Below, in pieces: positions 26,406 to 35,702 of a stretch of DNA of 37,869 nt (positions are counted from its first letter, which is position 1; every line of letters begins with the position of its first letter). The stretch lies in the NCBI GenBank assembly GCA_031256995.1, contig JAIRPL010000031.1, forward strand, positions 1-37,869, given 5' to 3'. The stretch is from Puniceicoccales bacterium. Its GTDB lineage: Bacteria; Verrucomicrobiota; Verrucomicrobiia; Opitutales; UBA953. A model generated the notes under the pieces. It was given only the letters and a program-made list of their open reading frames with translations, ran no database searches and was not told where the DNA came from. A program made the translations under genes and the position numbers.

Positions 26406-27407
26406 TCACAATTTTGCGCCAAGAGCCTCGGCGGCGGTGTCGCGCTCCTCGGTGAGTTCTTTCACGGAGGCCGCGATCTTGTCCTTGGCAAAGCTGTCCA
26501 ATGCCAGCCCGGGGACCACATTCCACGAGCCATCGCCATTTGAGCGCACAGGCAGGCCGGTCACGAGGCCGGGCGTGGTGCCGTATTCCCCTTTTGAGAC
26601 GACGCCGACGCTGAACCATTCGCCATCGGGCGTCTTGTTCACGAGATTGCGCACGGTCTCGATCGCGGCATTCGCGGCGCTGGCCGCGGATGAAAGCCCG
26701 CGGGCGTCAATGATGGCGGCGCCGCGCTTTTGCACGACGGGGATGAAGGTCTCCTTCAACCACGCCTCGTCGTTGATGACATCCGAGGCGGGCCTGCCCT
26801 GGATGGTCGCGTTCTGGAAATCAGGATACTGGGTGGAGGAGTGGTTGCCGAAGATGGTCACGCCCTTCACGTCGGTGTTGTGCACCCCGGCCTTGATGGC
26901 CAGCTGTGCCTTGGCGCGATTCTCGTCCAGGCGGGTCATGGCGAAGAAACGCTCTTCCGGCACGCCCGCGGCGTTGCGCAACGCGATGAGCGCGTTGGTG
27001 TTGCACGGGTTGCCCACGACAAGCACGCGGACGTCCTTGGCGGCGTTGGCGGCGATCGCCTGCCCCTGCCCCACGAATATCCGGCCGTTGATGCCGAGCA
27101 AATCCTTGCGCTCCATGCCTTGTTTGCGCGGCACGGAGCCAACGAGCAAGGCCCAGTTGACATCCTTGAAACCTGTCGCCAAGTCGCTGGTTTGGACGAC
27201 TTCCGTGAGCAGCGGGAAGGCGCAGTCATCGAGTTCCATCGCGACGCCCTTGAGGGGCTTCAGGCCGGGTTCAATCTCGATGAGGTTGAGGGCCACGGGC
27301 TGGTCGTGCCCGAAGAGGGCGCCGGAGGCGATGCGGAACAAAAGGGCGTAGCCAATCTGGCCGGCGGCACCGGTGACCGCCACGCGAATAGGTTTTTTGG
27401 TTGCCAT
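26406..27407 (-). CDS. mdh: Malate dehydrogenase (NAD-dependent, type 2)
   Basis: The 333-residue enzyme interconverts malate and oxaloacetate in the TCA cycle. The Rossmann loop is GAAGQIG (13-19), and the substrate arginines are R94, R100 and R164. The catalytic Asp-His pair is D161 in RLDENRA and H189 in [10 protein letters not shown]. The wording is that of the 320-335-residue cytosolic-type MDH group, not the lactate-dehydrogenase-like type. ATG 27407 begins right before the first strand. A strong terminator follows at 26310-26340, and the HIT gene is divergent across 119 bp. Confidence 0.96.
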   Translation of the reverse strand: MATKKPIRVAVTGAAGQIGYALLFRIASGALFGHDQPVALNLIEIEPGLKPLKGVAMELDDCAFPLLTEVVQTSDLATGFKDVNWALLVGSVPRKQGMERKDLLGINGRIFVGQGQAIAANAAKDVRVLVVGNPCNTNALIALRNAAGVPEERFFAMTRLDENRAKAQLAIKAGVHNTDVKGVTIFGNHSSTQYPDFQNATIQGRPASDVINDEAWLKETFIPVVQKRGAAIIDARGLSSAASAANAAIETVRNLVNKTPDGEWFSVGVVSKGEYGTTPGLVTGLPVRSNGDGSWNVVPGLALDSFAKDKIAASVKELTEERDTAAEALGAKL

Positions 27408-27526
27408 GGATCTGTCTGTGTTGGGTTTCGGAAACAAGACTTGAAGGAAGTCGAGGCATCCTTGGCGCGCAATGCCAAATTCCGGCGGTTGACGCCCACG
27501 CGCCAGGACGCAAGCTTCCTGCCCGC

Positions 27527-27913
27527 ATGAGCACCGTCCCCTCCCCAGCGGAGACACCGCAACAAACGCCGCCCGCGCGGACAATCTTCCAAAAGATCGC
27601 GGCCCGCGAAATTCCCGCCCAATTTGTGCACGAGGACGGGCTGTGTTTCGCCATCCGCGACATCTCGCCGCAGGCCCCCGTGCACATCCTCGTCATTCCC
27701 AAGCAATTGGTGGCCCGTGTGGAGCAAGCCGGCGCCGGGGACGCGCCGTTGCTGGGGCACCTGCTCCTGACCGCCGGGAAGATTGCCCGCGAACAGGGGC
27801 TTTCCGATGGCTTCCGGCTCGTGGTGAACAATGGCCGGCAGGCGGGGGAAACCGTCCCGCATTTGCACGTGCATCTTCTTGGCGGGCGCGATTTTGCATG
27901 GCCTCCCGGCTGA
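27527..27913 (+). CDS. HIT-family (HINT-like) nucleotide-binding protein
   Basis: The 128-residue protein has the histidine triad H112-L-H114-V-H116 followed by LLGGR, with the usual [12 protein letters not shown] opening at 20-31. HINT-type enzymes hydrolyse adenosine phosphoramidates and aminoacyl-adenylates in the cytosol. A 19-residue Pro-rich N-terminal tail precedes the fold. It is divergent to mdh and 29 bases upstream of the TsaB-like gene, probably in one transcript with it. Confidence 0.95.
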   Translation: MSTVPSPAETPQQTPPARTIFQKIAAREIPAQFVHEDGLCFAIRDISPQAPVHILVIPKQLVARVEQAGAGDAPLLGHLLLTAGKIAREQGLSDGFRLVVNNGRQAGETVPHLHVHLLGGRDFAWPPG

Positions 27914-27942
27914 CGCCGGCCCCGGAATGTTCCCCAGACGTC

Positions 27943-28689
27943 ATGAGTTTGACTTCCACCCAGCCCATTTCCGCCGCCAGGGCGGGATCGCTCCCCGCCG
28001 GCGATTTCCTCTACATGGATGCCGCGCGGCGCGAGCCGTTTGTGGGGATTTTGCGGACCGGGCCGGAATATGCATGGGTTGACACACGGCATGCCGGCGG
28101 CCAGGCCGCCACGGAGGGGCTTTTTGGGCTGCTTGCGGCCGTCGGCGCCACGGGCGCAAGATTGGAGAGCCTCGCCGGATTCATCTTCGCCGAGGGGCCT
28201 GGTTCCACCCTTGGCATTCGCATTGCCGCCGCCGTGCTGCGGACGTGGCATGCGCTTCCGGTGCTCAACGGGAAAATTATTTTTGCCGTCAACAGCCTTA
28301 CCCTTGGCGCCCATTTGCTGCTTCGTGCCAAGCCGGGTCTGCGGGATTTTTCCATTATTGCCGATTCGCGCCAGGGCTGGTGGAACACGGTGGAGGTTCG
28401 TGGCGGCCACGTGCCGGCTGATTTCCGGGAATTCCCGGCAAGCGGACTTTCCACGCTCCCCGCGCCGCATTTCCGCGTCGTCCAGCGCCCCCTTTTCTCT
28501 TCGCCGCCTGTTGAGACGCAATTGTTCCCCGAAAACGCATTGGAGCTGGACCCCGCCGTGCTTGCGACCCCCGGTTTGCTTCGTCCGACCAGCGCGCCCG
28601 ATGCCGCCAACCTTCCCGGCGCGTTTGTGAAATGGACCCCGTCCGGCGTCGCCCATTCCACGCCCCCGGACTCCACACTTTCGCCTTGA
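27943..28689 (+). CDS. TsaB-like protein (tRNA t6A modification partner)
   Basis: The 248-residue protein contains EGPGSTLGIRIAAAVL (84-99), matching the GPGSFTGLRIG signature of TsaB, the non-catalytic partner of TsaD in making t6A37 on tRNAs. The rest is divergent, and the C-terminal 80 residues are not TsaB-like. TsaB is normally about 220-230 residues. It follows the HIT gene closely. A divergent ASKHA-fold protein of other function is possible. Confidence 0.6.
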   Translation: MSLTSTQPISAARAGSLPAGDFLYMDAARREPFVGILRTGPEYAWVDTRHAGGQAATEGLFGLLAAVGATGARLESLAGFIFAEGPGSTLGIRIAAAVLRTWHALPVLNGKIIFAVNSLTLGAHLLLRAKPGLRDFSIIADSRQGWWNTVEVRGGHVPADFREFPASGLSTLPAPHFRVVQRPLFSSPPVETQLFPENALELDPAVLATPGLLRPTSAPDAANLPGAFVKWTPSGVAHSTPPDSTLSP

Positions 28690-28748
28690 CCGGGGAGGTG
28701 TGCCCGCCAAACTTGTTTGATAAAGAACTTCTCCGAAAAACTTCCACG

Positions 28749-30014
28749 ATGCATTTCGATAACAGCACTTTCCTAGTGCGCCAACATTCATCACGGGCCT
28801 TTCAGATTGGCAAATTCGCGGAGAACCCTGTGCGCGGGCCTGCAGGGATTTTCCATCGCCGGCGGGCGGGAAGCGTGGCGGGAGGCGTGCTGGTTGTTGC
28901 CGCCATGCTGGCGCTGCTCGGCCTTGGTGTCTGGTTTTTTATTGGGAACCGCGGGCGCGGCGGCGTTTCCGTGCGTTATGAGACCGTGAGCCTTGGGCGG
29001 GGAAGCCTGCGGCCGACAATCACCGCCATCGGCAATCTGAAGCCGCTTTCCGAGATCACGGTTGGCAGCGAAATCTCGGGGATCATCCGCAAAATCAATG
29101 TCAGGACGAATGACACTGTGACCAAGGGCCAGGTCATCGCGCAAATTGACACCGAGCGTCTTCAGCGGCAGGCCGAGGCCCTGCAGGCGGCCGCGGAGGT
29201 CGCAAAAACACGTGTCACCGAGGCCGAGGCCACGCTTGCCGAGGCGCAGGCCACCCATGACCGCAACAAGGCACTTTTTGAAAAGAGCCGCGGGACCCTC
29301 CCTTCCCGTGTGCGGATGGAGGCTGTGGAGGCGGATCTTCTCCGTGCCAGGCACGCCCTTGAGGCGGTGCGTTCCGATGCCAGCGCGGCCCTTGCCCAGC
29401 TGCGCACGGTTGAGGCCGACCTCGCAAAAACCACCATCAAATCCCCCGTGGACGGCGTGGTTCTCAGGAGCAATTTTGAGGAAGGGGCCACCGTTGCCGC
29501 CGGATATCGTGCACCCGAGTTGTTTGTCATCGCGGAGAAACTCGACCTGATGAAGGTTGTCGTCAGCGTCGCCGAGGCGGACATTGCCCGCGTGAAAGCC
29601 GGCCAGAAAGCGGTGTTCACTGTGGACGCCTGGGGGGCAAAGACCTACGACGCCAACGTGACGAAAGTGGAGAAGGCTGCCACAAACACCAGCAACGTCA
29701 TTACTTACAGCGTGGAGATTCAGGTGCCCAACGCCGATCTTTCCCTGCGCGCCGGGATGACGGCCACGGCCACCATATTCACGGAGGAAATTCCGGACAC
29801 GTGGCAGATTCCAACGGGCGCGCTGGGTTTCTCCCCGGCGGGCAGGCCGCGTCAGGAGGCCAGGCCGGGCAATGCCGTGATTTGGAGGCTCGAAAAAAAT
29901 GGTCCCGAGCCGATGGAAGTCCGCACCGGGCGCGGGAATGCGCAAAGCACGGAGATCTCCGGCGCCGCCCTTCGGGAAGGGTTGCGGATCATAGTCGGGG
30001 TGGGGGAGGGCTGA
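28749..30014 (+). CDS. Periplasmic adaptor (membrane fusion) protein, MacA/HlyD-like
   Basis: This 421-residue protein has a basic N-terminus, one membrane segment at about 42-65, a lipoyl-like beta domain split around a long alpha hairpin (about 135-245; AEALQAAAEVAKTRVTEAEA is part), and a C-terminal beta barrel. This is the order of MacA/RND-type adaptors that link an inner-membrane exporter to an outer-membrane channel. No MacB, RND or TolC-like gene is adjacent: the next gene is a prepilin peptidase. ATG 28749 was chosen because upstream frame sequence overlaps the TsaB-like gene. Confidence 0.9.
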   Translation: MHFDNSTFLVRQHSSRAFQIGKFAENPVRGPAGIFHRRRAGSVAGGVLVVAAMLALLGLGVWFFIGNRGRGGVSVRYETVSLGRGSLRPTITAIGNLKPLSEITVGSEISGIIRKINVRTNDTVTKGQVIAQIDTERLQRQAEALQAAAEVAKTRVTEAEATLAEAQATHDRNKALFEKSRGTLPSRVRMEAVEADLLRARHALEAVRSDASAALAQLRTVEADLAKTTIKSPVDGVVLRSNFEEGATVAAGYRAPELFVIAEKLDLMKVVVSVAEADIARVKAGQKAVFTVDAWGAKTYDANVTKVEKAATNTSNVITYSVEIQVPNADLSLRAGMTATATIFTEEIPDTWQIPTGALGFSPAGRPRQEARPGNAVIWRLEKNGPEPMEVRTGRGNAQSTEISGAALREGLRIIVGVGEG

Positions 30015-30081
30015 TGGCTCGCGGTGCGATGCCCGCCTTGGCGCTTTTTCCCTTTTTTCGGCCCACTTGGAAGCCAATGCA

Positions 30082-31077
30082 ATGAATCCTGAGGTTTTTG
30101 GGGCGGTGCAGGAGCGGTTTCCGTGGTTTTTCGTGGCTTGTTTCGCGGTGTTTGGCGCCCTTGTGGGCAGTTTCCTGAACGTTTGCATTTATCGCCTTCC
30201 CAAAGGGTTGTCCGTTGTCCGCCCTGGTTCCCATTGCGCCTGTGGCACGGCGATCCCGTGGTGGCGCAATGTGCCTGTGGTCTCATGGTTCGCACTGCGC
30301 GGGCGCGCCCCATGTTGCGGACGGCGTTTTAGTTTTCGTTACCCGCTGGTCGAGAGTCTGACGGGCGCGCTTTTCGCCCTCTGCTGGTATTTGCTTCCGT
30401 GGCAGCAAGCTTTGCCGGGCATGGTGTTTTTTGGTTTTCTTATCGTTCTGGCATTCATTGACCTTGATACGATGTTCCTGCCGGACCTTCCCAACGGCGC
30501 GCTTGCTTTCGTCGGACTGCTCTTTTCGCTGCTTTTTCCAGGGCTTCATGGCGAGGTGGCGGCCGTTTTTTCGATGGGCGGACATGAGCCGGGCATGGTG
30601 TGGGATTGGAGCCTGCCGGCGGCCTTGCGTTCGGTTGGCGACTCACTGGCGGGCATGGCTTTTGGCGCCGGATTGATTTACTGGGTGCGTTTCACGGCCA
30701 CCAGTCTTGCCGGGCGGGAGGCGATGGGCGAGGGCGATGTCATTCTTTGCGGCGGCATCGGGGCATTTTGCGGCTGGCAGGGCGCGCTTTTTTCGCTGCT
30801 CGGCGGCGCCGTGCTTGGCAGCCTGGTCATGCTTCCGGTTTTGATCGTCGCCCGTTTCTTCGCGCCCGCCGCCACGCGTGGTGACGCGCGCCGCCGTGCC
30901 GCCTCGCTGGCCTCGTTTGAGGATGGCGGGCAGCAGCCCTTGGAGCAGGAGACCTTGGGCAACATTGAAGTTCCTTTTGGTCCCTGGCTTGCCCTTGGCG
31001 CGGTGGCCTGGTTTCTTTTCTTCCGCCTTCCGATGGCCCATTACGTCGCGAACGCCATGCGGGTTTTGGGTTGGTGA
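30082..31077 (+). CDS. Prepilin peptidase / N-methyltransferase (type IV pilus or T2SS)
   Basis: The 331-residue membrane protein is an A24 aspartyl peptidase that cleaves and methylates type IV prepilin-like proteins. FGALVGSFLNVCIYRLP (24-40) is the family opening. The two catalytic aspartates are D127 in FIDLDT and D219 in GEGD. The cytoplasmic cysteine loop is unusual: C52-A-C54 and C78-C79 instead of two CxxC pairs. A roughly 30-residue insertion near 155-185 lies between helices. A TTG at 30067 is an alternative start. No pilin gene is nearby. Confidence 0.93.
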   Translation: MNPEVFGAVQERFPWFFVACFAVFGALVGSFLNVCIYRLPKGLSVVRPGSHCACGTAIPWWRNVPVVSWFALRGRAPCCGRRFSFRYPLVESLTGALFALCWYLLPWQQALPGMVFFGFLIVLAFIDLDTMFLPDLPNGALAFVGLLFSLLFPGLHGEVAAVFSMGGHEPGMVWDWSLPAALRSVGDSLAGMAFGAGLIYWVRFTATSLAGREAMGEGDVILCGGIGAFCGWQGALFSLLGGAVLGSLVMLPVLIVARFFAPAATRGDARRRAASLASFEDGGQQPLEQETLGNIEVPFGPWLALGAVAWFLFFRLPMAHYVANAMRVLGW

Positions 31078-31114
31078 AGGGCGCCCGCAAGATCCGCCGG
31101 AGTGGGGTGGGTGT

Positions 31115-32458
31115 TCAAATCGTGGGGAATTTCCACGGGGCGCGGTAGGCCGGGCGGGCAAGGGCCAGAACCTCTGGCGAAGGATTTTTAAGCGCGTTTT
31201 CCTGGCAGAGGATCGGTGTTCCGCCGAGACGGGCGGAGATGTTGCCAAGGTGGGCGAGGCGCGAGCACAAGGCGCCAGTCTCCACGGGGCAGTTTGTCTG
31301 GATGTCATGCCTGCGCACGCAATCCAGGAAATTTGCCGCGTGGCGGATGAGCGCCGTCTTGTTTTCCATGCCATCCCCGCGTTCAGAGCGCTCTGGGTTT
31401 TCCGCCGTGCCTTTGTAAAAATCCCAGCCGGAGCGGTTGGCCACGACAAGGCCTTTTTCGCCCCAAAAGGCCAGGCCATAGCTTTTGCCGAATGGTCCGC
31501 GCTGCAGGAGGGTGCTGTTACTCCACGTCAAAAGGAATTTTTCGTATTCCCACGCGGCGGAGAGGGTGTCGAAAGTTTCGTGCGCCCCGTTGGGCGCGGC
31601 AAATTTTCCCCCGATGGCGCTGGCGCGCAATGGCAGCGTGCGTGTGTTTGTGGCCCACAAGGCGATGTCGAGCAGGTGGACGCCCCAATCGCTCATCAGC
31701 CCTCCGCCGTAATTCCAAAAACAGCGCCACGAACCGTGAAAGTGCAGTTTGTTGAAGGGGCGGGCTGGAGCCGGCCCAAGCCATGTGTCGTAATCAACCC
31801 GGGGTGGCGGGGCTGAATCCGGCGGGGCGGGCAATTGGGCGGCGTAATCGAAGTTGGCCCAGGCGTCCACGCGTGTCACCCGCCCCAAGCCGCCATCTTG
31901 GATGAAGGAAACCAGCCCCTGCCAGCAGGGATCGCCGCGTTGTTGCTGCCCGACCTGAACGACGCGGTCATGCCGCCGGGCCATTTCCACCATCACCCCG
32001 CATTCGTCGAAACTGTTGGCCAGCGGCTTCTGTACGTACACGTCCTTGCCAGCCTTGCAGGCGTCCGAAAATTGCAGGCAATGCCAATGGTCGGGCGTGC
32101 CGATGAGCACCGCATCCACGTCTTTCCTGTCGAGGATGCGGCGGTAGTCTCCTGTGGCGAGAAAGTCCGGCGGGAGTGGATGGTATTTGCGGGCAAGCTC
32201 GGCTTTGCGCGATTCAAGCACCGCCTCGTCCACGTCGCAGATGGCCACGCAGCGCGTGCCGCCGGCTTTGAGCATGTTTTCGAGGTCCTGCCACCCCATG
32301 TTGCGCGCGCCAATAAGCGCGAGGTTGACCCGGTTGGAGGGGACGGAATCTTTCGCCAGCGCACGCGCGGAGACAACCCCCGCCGCCTCCACGGTCGAGA
32401 CGGCGGCGAAGGCGGCGGAATTTTTCAGGAAACTGCGCCTGGAAATTGTGCTGGGCAT
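31115..32458 (-). CDS. Tat-secreted Gfo/Idh/MocA family oxidoreductase (copy 1)
   Basis: The 447-residue protein starts with a Tat signal (SRRSFLKN at 6-13, hydrophobic stretch, cleavage around ARALA) and then a Rossmann fold with a divergent NAD-binding loop LIGARNMG. The family motif is VQKPLAN, whose lysine is the catalytic Lys. Such enzymes act on sugars, inositols or sugar alcohols using NAD(P); the substrate is unknown. It is convergent with the prepilin peptidase and 86 bases downstream of copy 2. An alternative start nine codons upstream exists; I prefer 32458 because it places the twin arginines normally. Confidence 0.92.
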   Translation of the reverse strand: MPSTISRRSFLKNSAAFAAVSTVEAAGVVSARALAKDSVPSNRVNLALIGARNMGWQDLENMLKAGGTRCVAICDVDEAVLESRKAELARKYHPLPPDFLATGDYRRILDRKDVDAVLIGTPDHWHCLQFSDACKAGKDVYVQKPLANSFDECGVMVEMARRHDRVVQVGQQQRGDPCWQGLVSFIQDGGLGRVTRVDAWANFDYAAQLPAPPDSAPPPRVDYDTWLGPAPARPFNKLHFHGSWRCFWNYGGGLMSDWGVHLLDIALWATNTRTLPLRASAIGGKFAAPNGAHETFDTLSAAWEYEKFLLTWSNSTLLQRGPFGKSYGLAFWGEKGLVVANRSGWDFYKGTAENPERSERGDGMENKTALIRHAANFLDCVRRHDIQTNCPVETGALCSRLAHLGNISARLGGTPILCQENALKNPSPEVLALARPAYRAPWKFPTI

Positions 32459-32544
32459 GGCAGGATTGGACACCCTTCCGGACATAAAGTTCGGGCGTCA
32501 CCGGGGCATTGCCGGGAAGTGGAAATCGTTCGTGCCGCGATAAA

Positions 32545-33903
32545 TCACAGGCCTGGAACCTCCCAGCCTTTCCGGTATTCCTGGCGGACGAATTGGTTGG
32601 CGGGGGCATGCTCAAACCTCAATGCGGCCGCATCCCATTTTAGGTCGGTGTTGGGAAAACGGGAGGCCACGCCGCCAAGCAGGACGGCTTCGGTGAGTGG
32701 TCCCGCAAAATCAAAATTGGCCTCCGGCTTGGGGCCGCCCCGCACCGCCTCGATGAAGTGGTGATAGTGGTTCATGCTTTTTTCGAGGGGGAGCTTCACT
32801 CCCTTGAATTTGGCGCTGGGGAAAAGGCGCGCGGGGACGGAGGAATGCTCAAGGAAGAGAACCCCGTCGGTTCCGATGAAGATGCTGCCTCCTTGCGGAA
32901 TGCGGCGACCTTCGAGCAGGGCGGCCACCTCGGCAGGGAGGCGTTGGGCGCCATCATACCACGTGAGCTTGAGCGGGCCGTTGGTGCGCGCGCTGCCTGC
33001 GAAGGTGAGGATGACTTTGGCGTCAAGGGCCCAGTTGGTGGCGTTGGGGGCGGGGCCTTCGGAGCGCACGGAGAGCGGCACGGAAATGTCGAGCGCCGAG
33101 AAAACGGGGTCAAGGATGTGGCAGGCCATGTCGCCGAGGGTGCCGACGCCAAAATCGAGGCGTTTGCGCCAATTGCCGGGGTGATAATACCCTTTTCCAA
33201 TGAAGGGCCGTGCCTCGCGCACGCCAAGCCAGAGGTCCCAGTCAAACCCTTTGGGCACAGGGTCGGTGTGCGTGGGGAGAAGGGAATTGTCCCCCCATGT
33301 CTTGAAACACCAGGAGTGCACCTCCTTCACTTTGCCGATCAGGCCATCCCGGATGGCGCGGACGCCTGTCCGATAATAGGCGCCGGAATGGCTTTGGATG
33401 CCCATTTGTGTCACAAGACCTTTTTCGCGGGCGATTTCCGTCATCCGGCGTGTCTCGTGGAGATTGTGCGCGAGGGGCTTTTCCCCGAAAATGTGCTTGC
33501 CCAAGAGCATGGCGGAAACGCCGATGGGGGCATGCATGTGGTCGGGTGTGGCAACGTTGACGGAGTCGATGTTGCCGGCCTCGGCTTCGAGGAGCTTGCG
33601 CCAGTCCGTGTAAAACCTCGCCTTGGGGAATTTCTTGCGTGCCTGTCCCGCCCTGCCTTCGTCGACGTCGCACAAGGCGACAACTTCCAAGTTGGGAGCG
33701 GAACTGATCTGGAGGAGATCCGCCCACGCTTGCGCGGAAGTGCCGAAGGCGGCATGCCGGACGCGGCTGGAGGGTGGGTTGGCGCGCAACTCGCTGGCAA
33801 TGAACGGCATGGCAAGTGCCGCTGTGCCGATGGTTTTGAGGAATTCGCGGCGCGGGGTCCACGCTGGGCGATGCTTGGCGGGAAACGGGTTCCGGGGAAT
33901 CAT
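32545..33903 (-). CDS. Tat-secreted Gfo/Idh/MocA family oxidoreductase (copy 2)
   Basis: The 452-residue protein has a Tat signal with TPRREFLKT (16-24) and an A-rich hydrophobic stretch to about residue 38. A Rossmann fold follows, and the family motif is GEKPLAHN with its catalytic lysine. Downstream, DWDLWLG and a GGVASRFPNT C-terminal pattern match the secreted Planctomycetes/Verrucomicrobia-type subgroup. It is clearly diverged from copies 1 and 3. The upstream part of the frame, before ATG 33903, is not signal-like. It lies in tandem with copy 1. Confidence 0.92.
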   Translation of the reverse strand: MIPRNPFPAKHRPAWTPRREFLKTIGTAALAMPFIASELRANPPSSRVRHAAFGTSAQAWADLLQISSAPNLEVVALCDVDEGRAGQARKKFPKARFYTDWRKLLEAEAGNIDSVNVATPDHMHAPIGVSAMLLGKHIFGEKPLAHNLHETRRMTEIAREKGLVTQMGIQSHSGAYYRTGVRAIRDGLIGKVKEVHSWCFKTWGDNSLLPTHTDPVPKGFDWDLWLGVREARPFIGKGYYHPGNWRKRLDFGVGTLGDMACHILDPVFSALDISVPLSVRSEGPAPNATNWALDAKVILTFAGSARTNGPLKLTWYDGAQRLPAEVAALLEGRRIPQGGSIFIGTDGVLFLEHSSVPARLFPSAKFKGVKLPLEKSMNHYHHFIEAVRGGPKPEANFDFAGPLTEAVLLGGVASRFPNTDLKWDAAALRFEHAPANQFVRQEYRKGWEVPGL

Positions 33904-34014
33904 AGGGGCCGGGGAGACATTCAAGAAGAGGCTAGGTTCCAAAGGGGATGTCCGGGGTGAGGTTAAATCTAACGCGGCGGGGCGTGCCCGGCGGACTGAG
34001 AACAACCCAAAAAC

Positions 34015-34053
34015 AAAAACCGCCGCACGCAAACAGGCGTGGAGGGCGGTTTT
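34015..34053 (-). terminator. Rho-independent terminator after oxidoreductase copy 3
   Basis: On the minus strand AAAACCGCC pairs with GGCGGTTTT, with an inner CACGC/GCGTG stem around CTGTTT, and T-rich sequence (TTTTTGTTTTT) follows. It lies 46 bases past the stop of copy 3 and upstream of copy 2, so copies 3 and 2 are separate transcription units. Confidence 0.85.
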
Positions 34054-34098
34054 GCTGGCGCCAAGGAGAATCCCCCCTGGCTTTGTGCCGGACGCAGG

Positions 34099-35436
34099 TC
34101 AGGCGAGGAAACCTTTGGCGTGGGATGTCGCCTTGACGAGTGCGTTGGCCTCGGCGTCATCCTTGAAGGTGCCAGTCGCGGCGTCCCAGTTCAGGGTGCG
34201 TCCGAGGCGCTGGGCGATGACGCCAAGGAGGATGACCTCCGCGAAGGGGCCGGAATAGCCAAAGTGCGAGGAGGCCTGGACGTTGTTCGTGATGGAGTCG
34301 ATCCAGTTTTTGTAGTGGCTGCCTTTGACACGGGCGATGCGTTCCGCTGGCGCCTTTGCAAAGAGTTCCTTGCGCTGTTCCGGATCCACGAGCGGTTCAA
34401 AAGTATTGCCCCAGCCGCAGAGGGAGAGCGTGAAATTTTTGCCGTGCAGATAGCTGCCGTTGTCCGGCACTTTGTAACCTGCGGGGGCGCCGGCCGGTTT
34501 TTTGGGCAGGATGTTTCCGTCACTCCAAGCAACACGGACGGGGCCGCGGTTGCCATTGGCGGGGAAATGGAAGATGATGCGGCTGGCATTCGGGAAGGCG
34601 ACGCCGCTTTTCCCTTTAAGCTCGGAAACCTCGATTTTTGTCGGGGCGGTCAGGTTGAGCACATAGAAGGCATCGTTCATCAGGTGGATGGCCATGTCGC
34701 CAAGGGCGCCGCAACCATATTCAAAGAAGCCGCGCCAGGCGAAGGGGGCGATCTTCTTGTTGTAGGCATGGCGTTTGGCCGGCCCTTGCCAAAGATCCCA
34801 CGAAAGAAATTCGGGCACCTTCTGCGCCTCCGGGAATTCCTGAAATCCCTGTGCCCAGATCGGGCGGTCGCTCCATGCCTCCACAAAATCCACGTCGCCC
34901 AGCAGACCGGCTTCGTACCATTCCTTGCCTTTGCGGATGTGGGAGCTGGACTGCCCTTGGTTACCCATCTGGGTGATCACTTTCTTCTGGATGGAGAGTT
35001 TGGTGAGCCGCCGCACCTGGTCGATTGTGTGGCAAAGCGGTTTTTGAACGTAAACGTGTTTGCCAAGCTCAACCGCGGAGTATGCCACGGTGAAATGGGT
35101 GTGGTCGGGCGTGGAGACAACAACCGCGTCGATGTCCTTGCCAACCACGTCAAGCATCTCCCGGTAATCGGCAAACTGCCGCGCCTTGGGCTGTCTTTTT
35201 GCCGCATTGGCCAGCGAACGCGCGTCCACATCCACAAGGGCCACAACGTTGGCACCCGCTGAGGCGATTCCCTTCAGGTCCCCGCCGCCCATGCCGCCAA
35301 CACCGACGTGGGCGGTGTTGACCCGGTTGGAGGGGGCGTTTTCCCCCCGCAACCATCCGGTCGGCAGAATGAGGAAGCCAGTGGCGGCACCAGCGGTTTT
35401 CAGGAAGTCGCGACGCGACGAAGTGGAATTTTTCAT
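34099..35436 (-). CDS. Tat-secreted Gfo/Idh/MocA family oxidoreductase (copy 3)
   Basis: The 445-residue protein has a textbook Tat signal (SSRRDFLKT at 6-14, then a hydrophobic stretch to about 28). The NAD-binding loop GVGGMGGGD is intact and close to the G-x-G-x-x-G pattern. The family motif is VQKPLCHT, with catalytic lysine. It would act outside the cytoplasm on an unknown sugar-like substrate, folding with its cofactor before export. It has its own terminator (34015-34053) and 266 gene-free bases upstream that should contain its promoter. Confidence 0.93.
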   Translation of the reverse strand: MKNSTSSRRDFLKTAGAATGFLILPTGWLRGENAPSNRVNTAHVGVGGMGGGDLKGIASAGANVVALVDVDARSLANAAKRQPKARQFADYREMLDVVGKDIDAVVVSTPDHTHFTVAYSAVELGKHVYVQKPLCHTIDQVRRLTKLSIQKKVITQMGNQGQSSSHIRKGKEWYEAGLLGDVDFVEAWSDRPIWAQGFQEFPEAQKVPEFLSWDLWQGPAKRHAYNKKIAPFAWRGFFEYGCGALGDMAIHLMNDAFYVLNLTAPTKIEVSELKGKSGVAFPNASRIIFHFPANGNRGPVRVAWSDGNILPKKPAGAPAGYKVPDNGSYLHGKNFTLSLCGWGNTFEPLVDPEQRKELFAKAPAERIARVKGSHYKNWIDSITNNVQASSHFGYSGPFAEVILLGVIAQRLGRTLNWDAATGTFKDDAEANALVKATSHAKGFLA

Positions 35437-35702
35437 GTTTTTGAACAGAATTGGCTATGAAGTGGAAAGGGTATCGTGGACAACATTCCCACCCTGCTTG
35501 TTCCCCAAAAAACGGCGGAGCGACAGCAAACCGGCACGCACACTGTGGGTTGCGTGCCAGCCGAGTCGTGCGCGGCACACCCGCAGCCATGCCAGCCGTC
35601 GTCGGCTGAAAAGGCGGGCGTTGGCGGGGAGGTGAGAAGGGGAGGGGAAGGATTCCGGAAATGGGGCAGGGGTGGATGCTGAAAATGTGCGGGCGGGACG
35701 GG

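Noticed and set aside
28791-30188. 465-codon minus-strand open frame opposite the adaptor gene
   Set aside because: No recognisable motif, whereas the plus-strand frame is a clear membrane-fusion protein.
31111-31125. GTTCAAATC resembling a tRNA T-loop
   Set aside because: No acceptor or anticodon stems can be drawn around it and it overlaps the oxidoreductase gene end.
32758-33960. 400-codon plus-strand open frame opposite oxidoreductase copy 2, and similar frames opposite copies 1 and 3 and the DAHP synthase
   Set aside because: All are antisense images of conserved genes.
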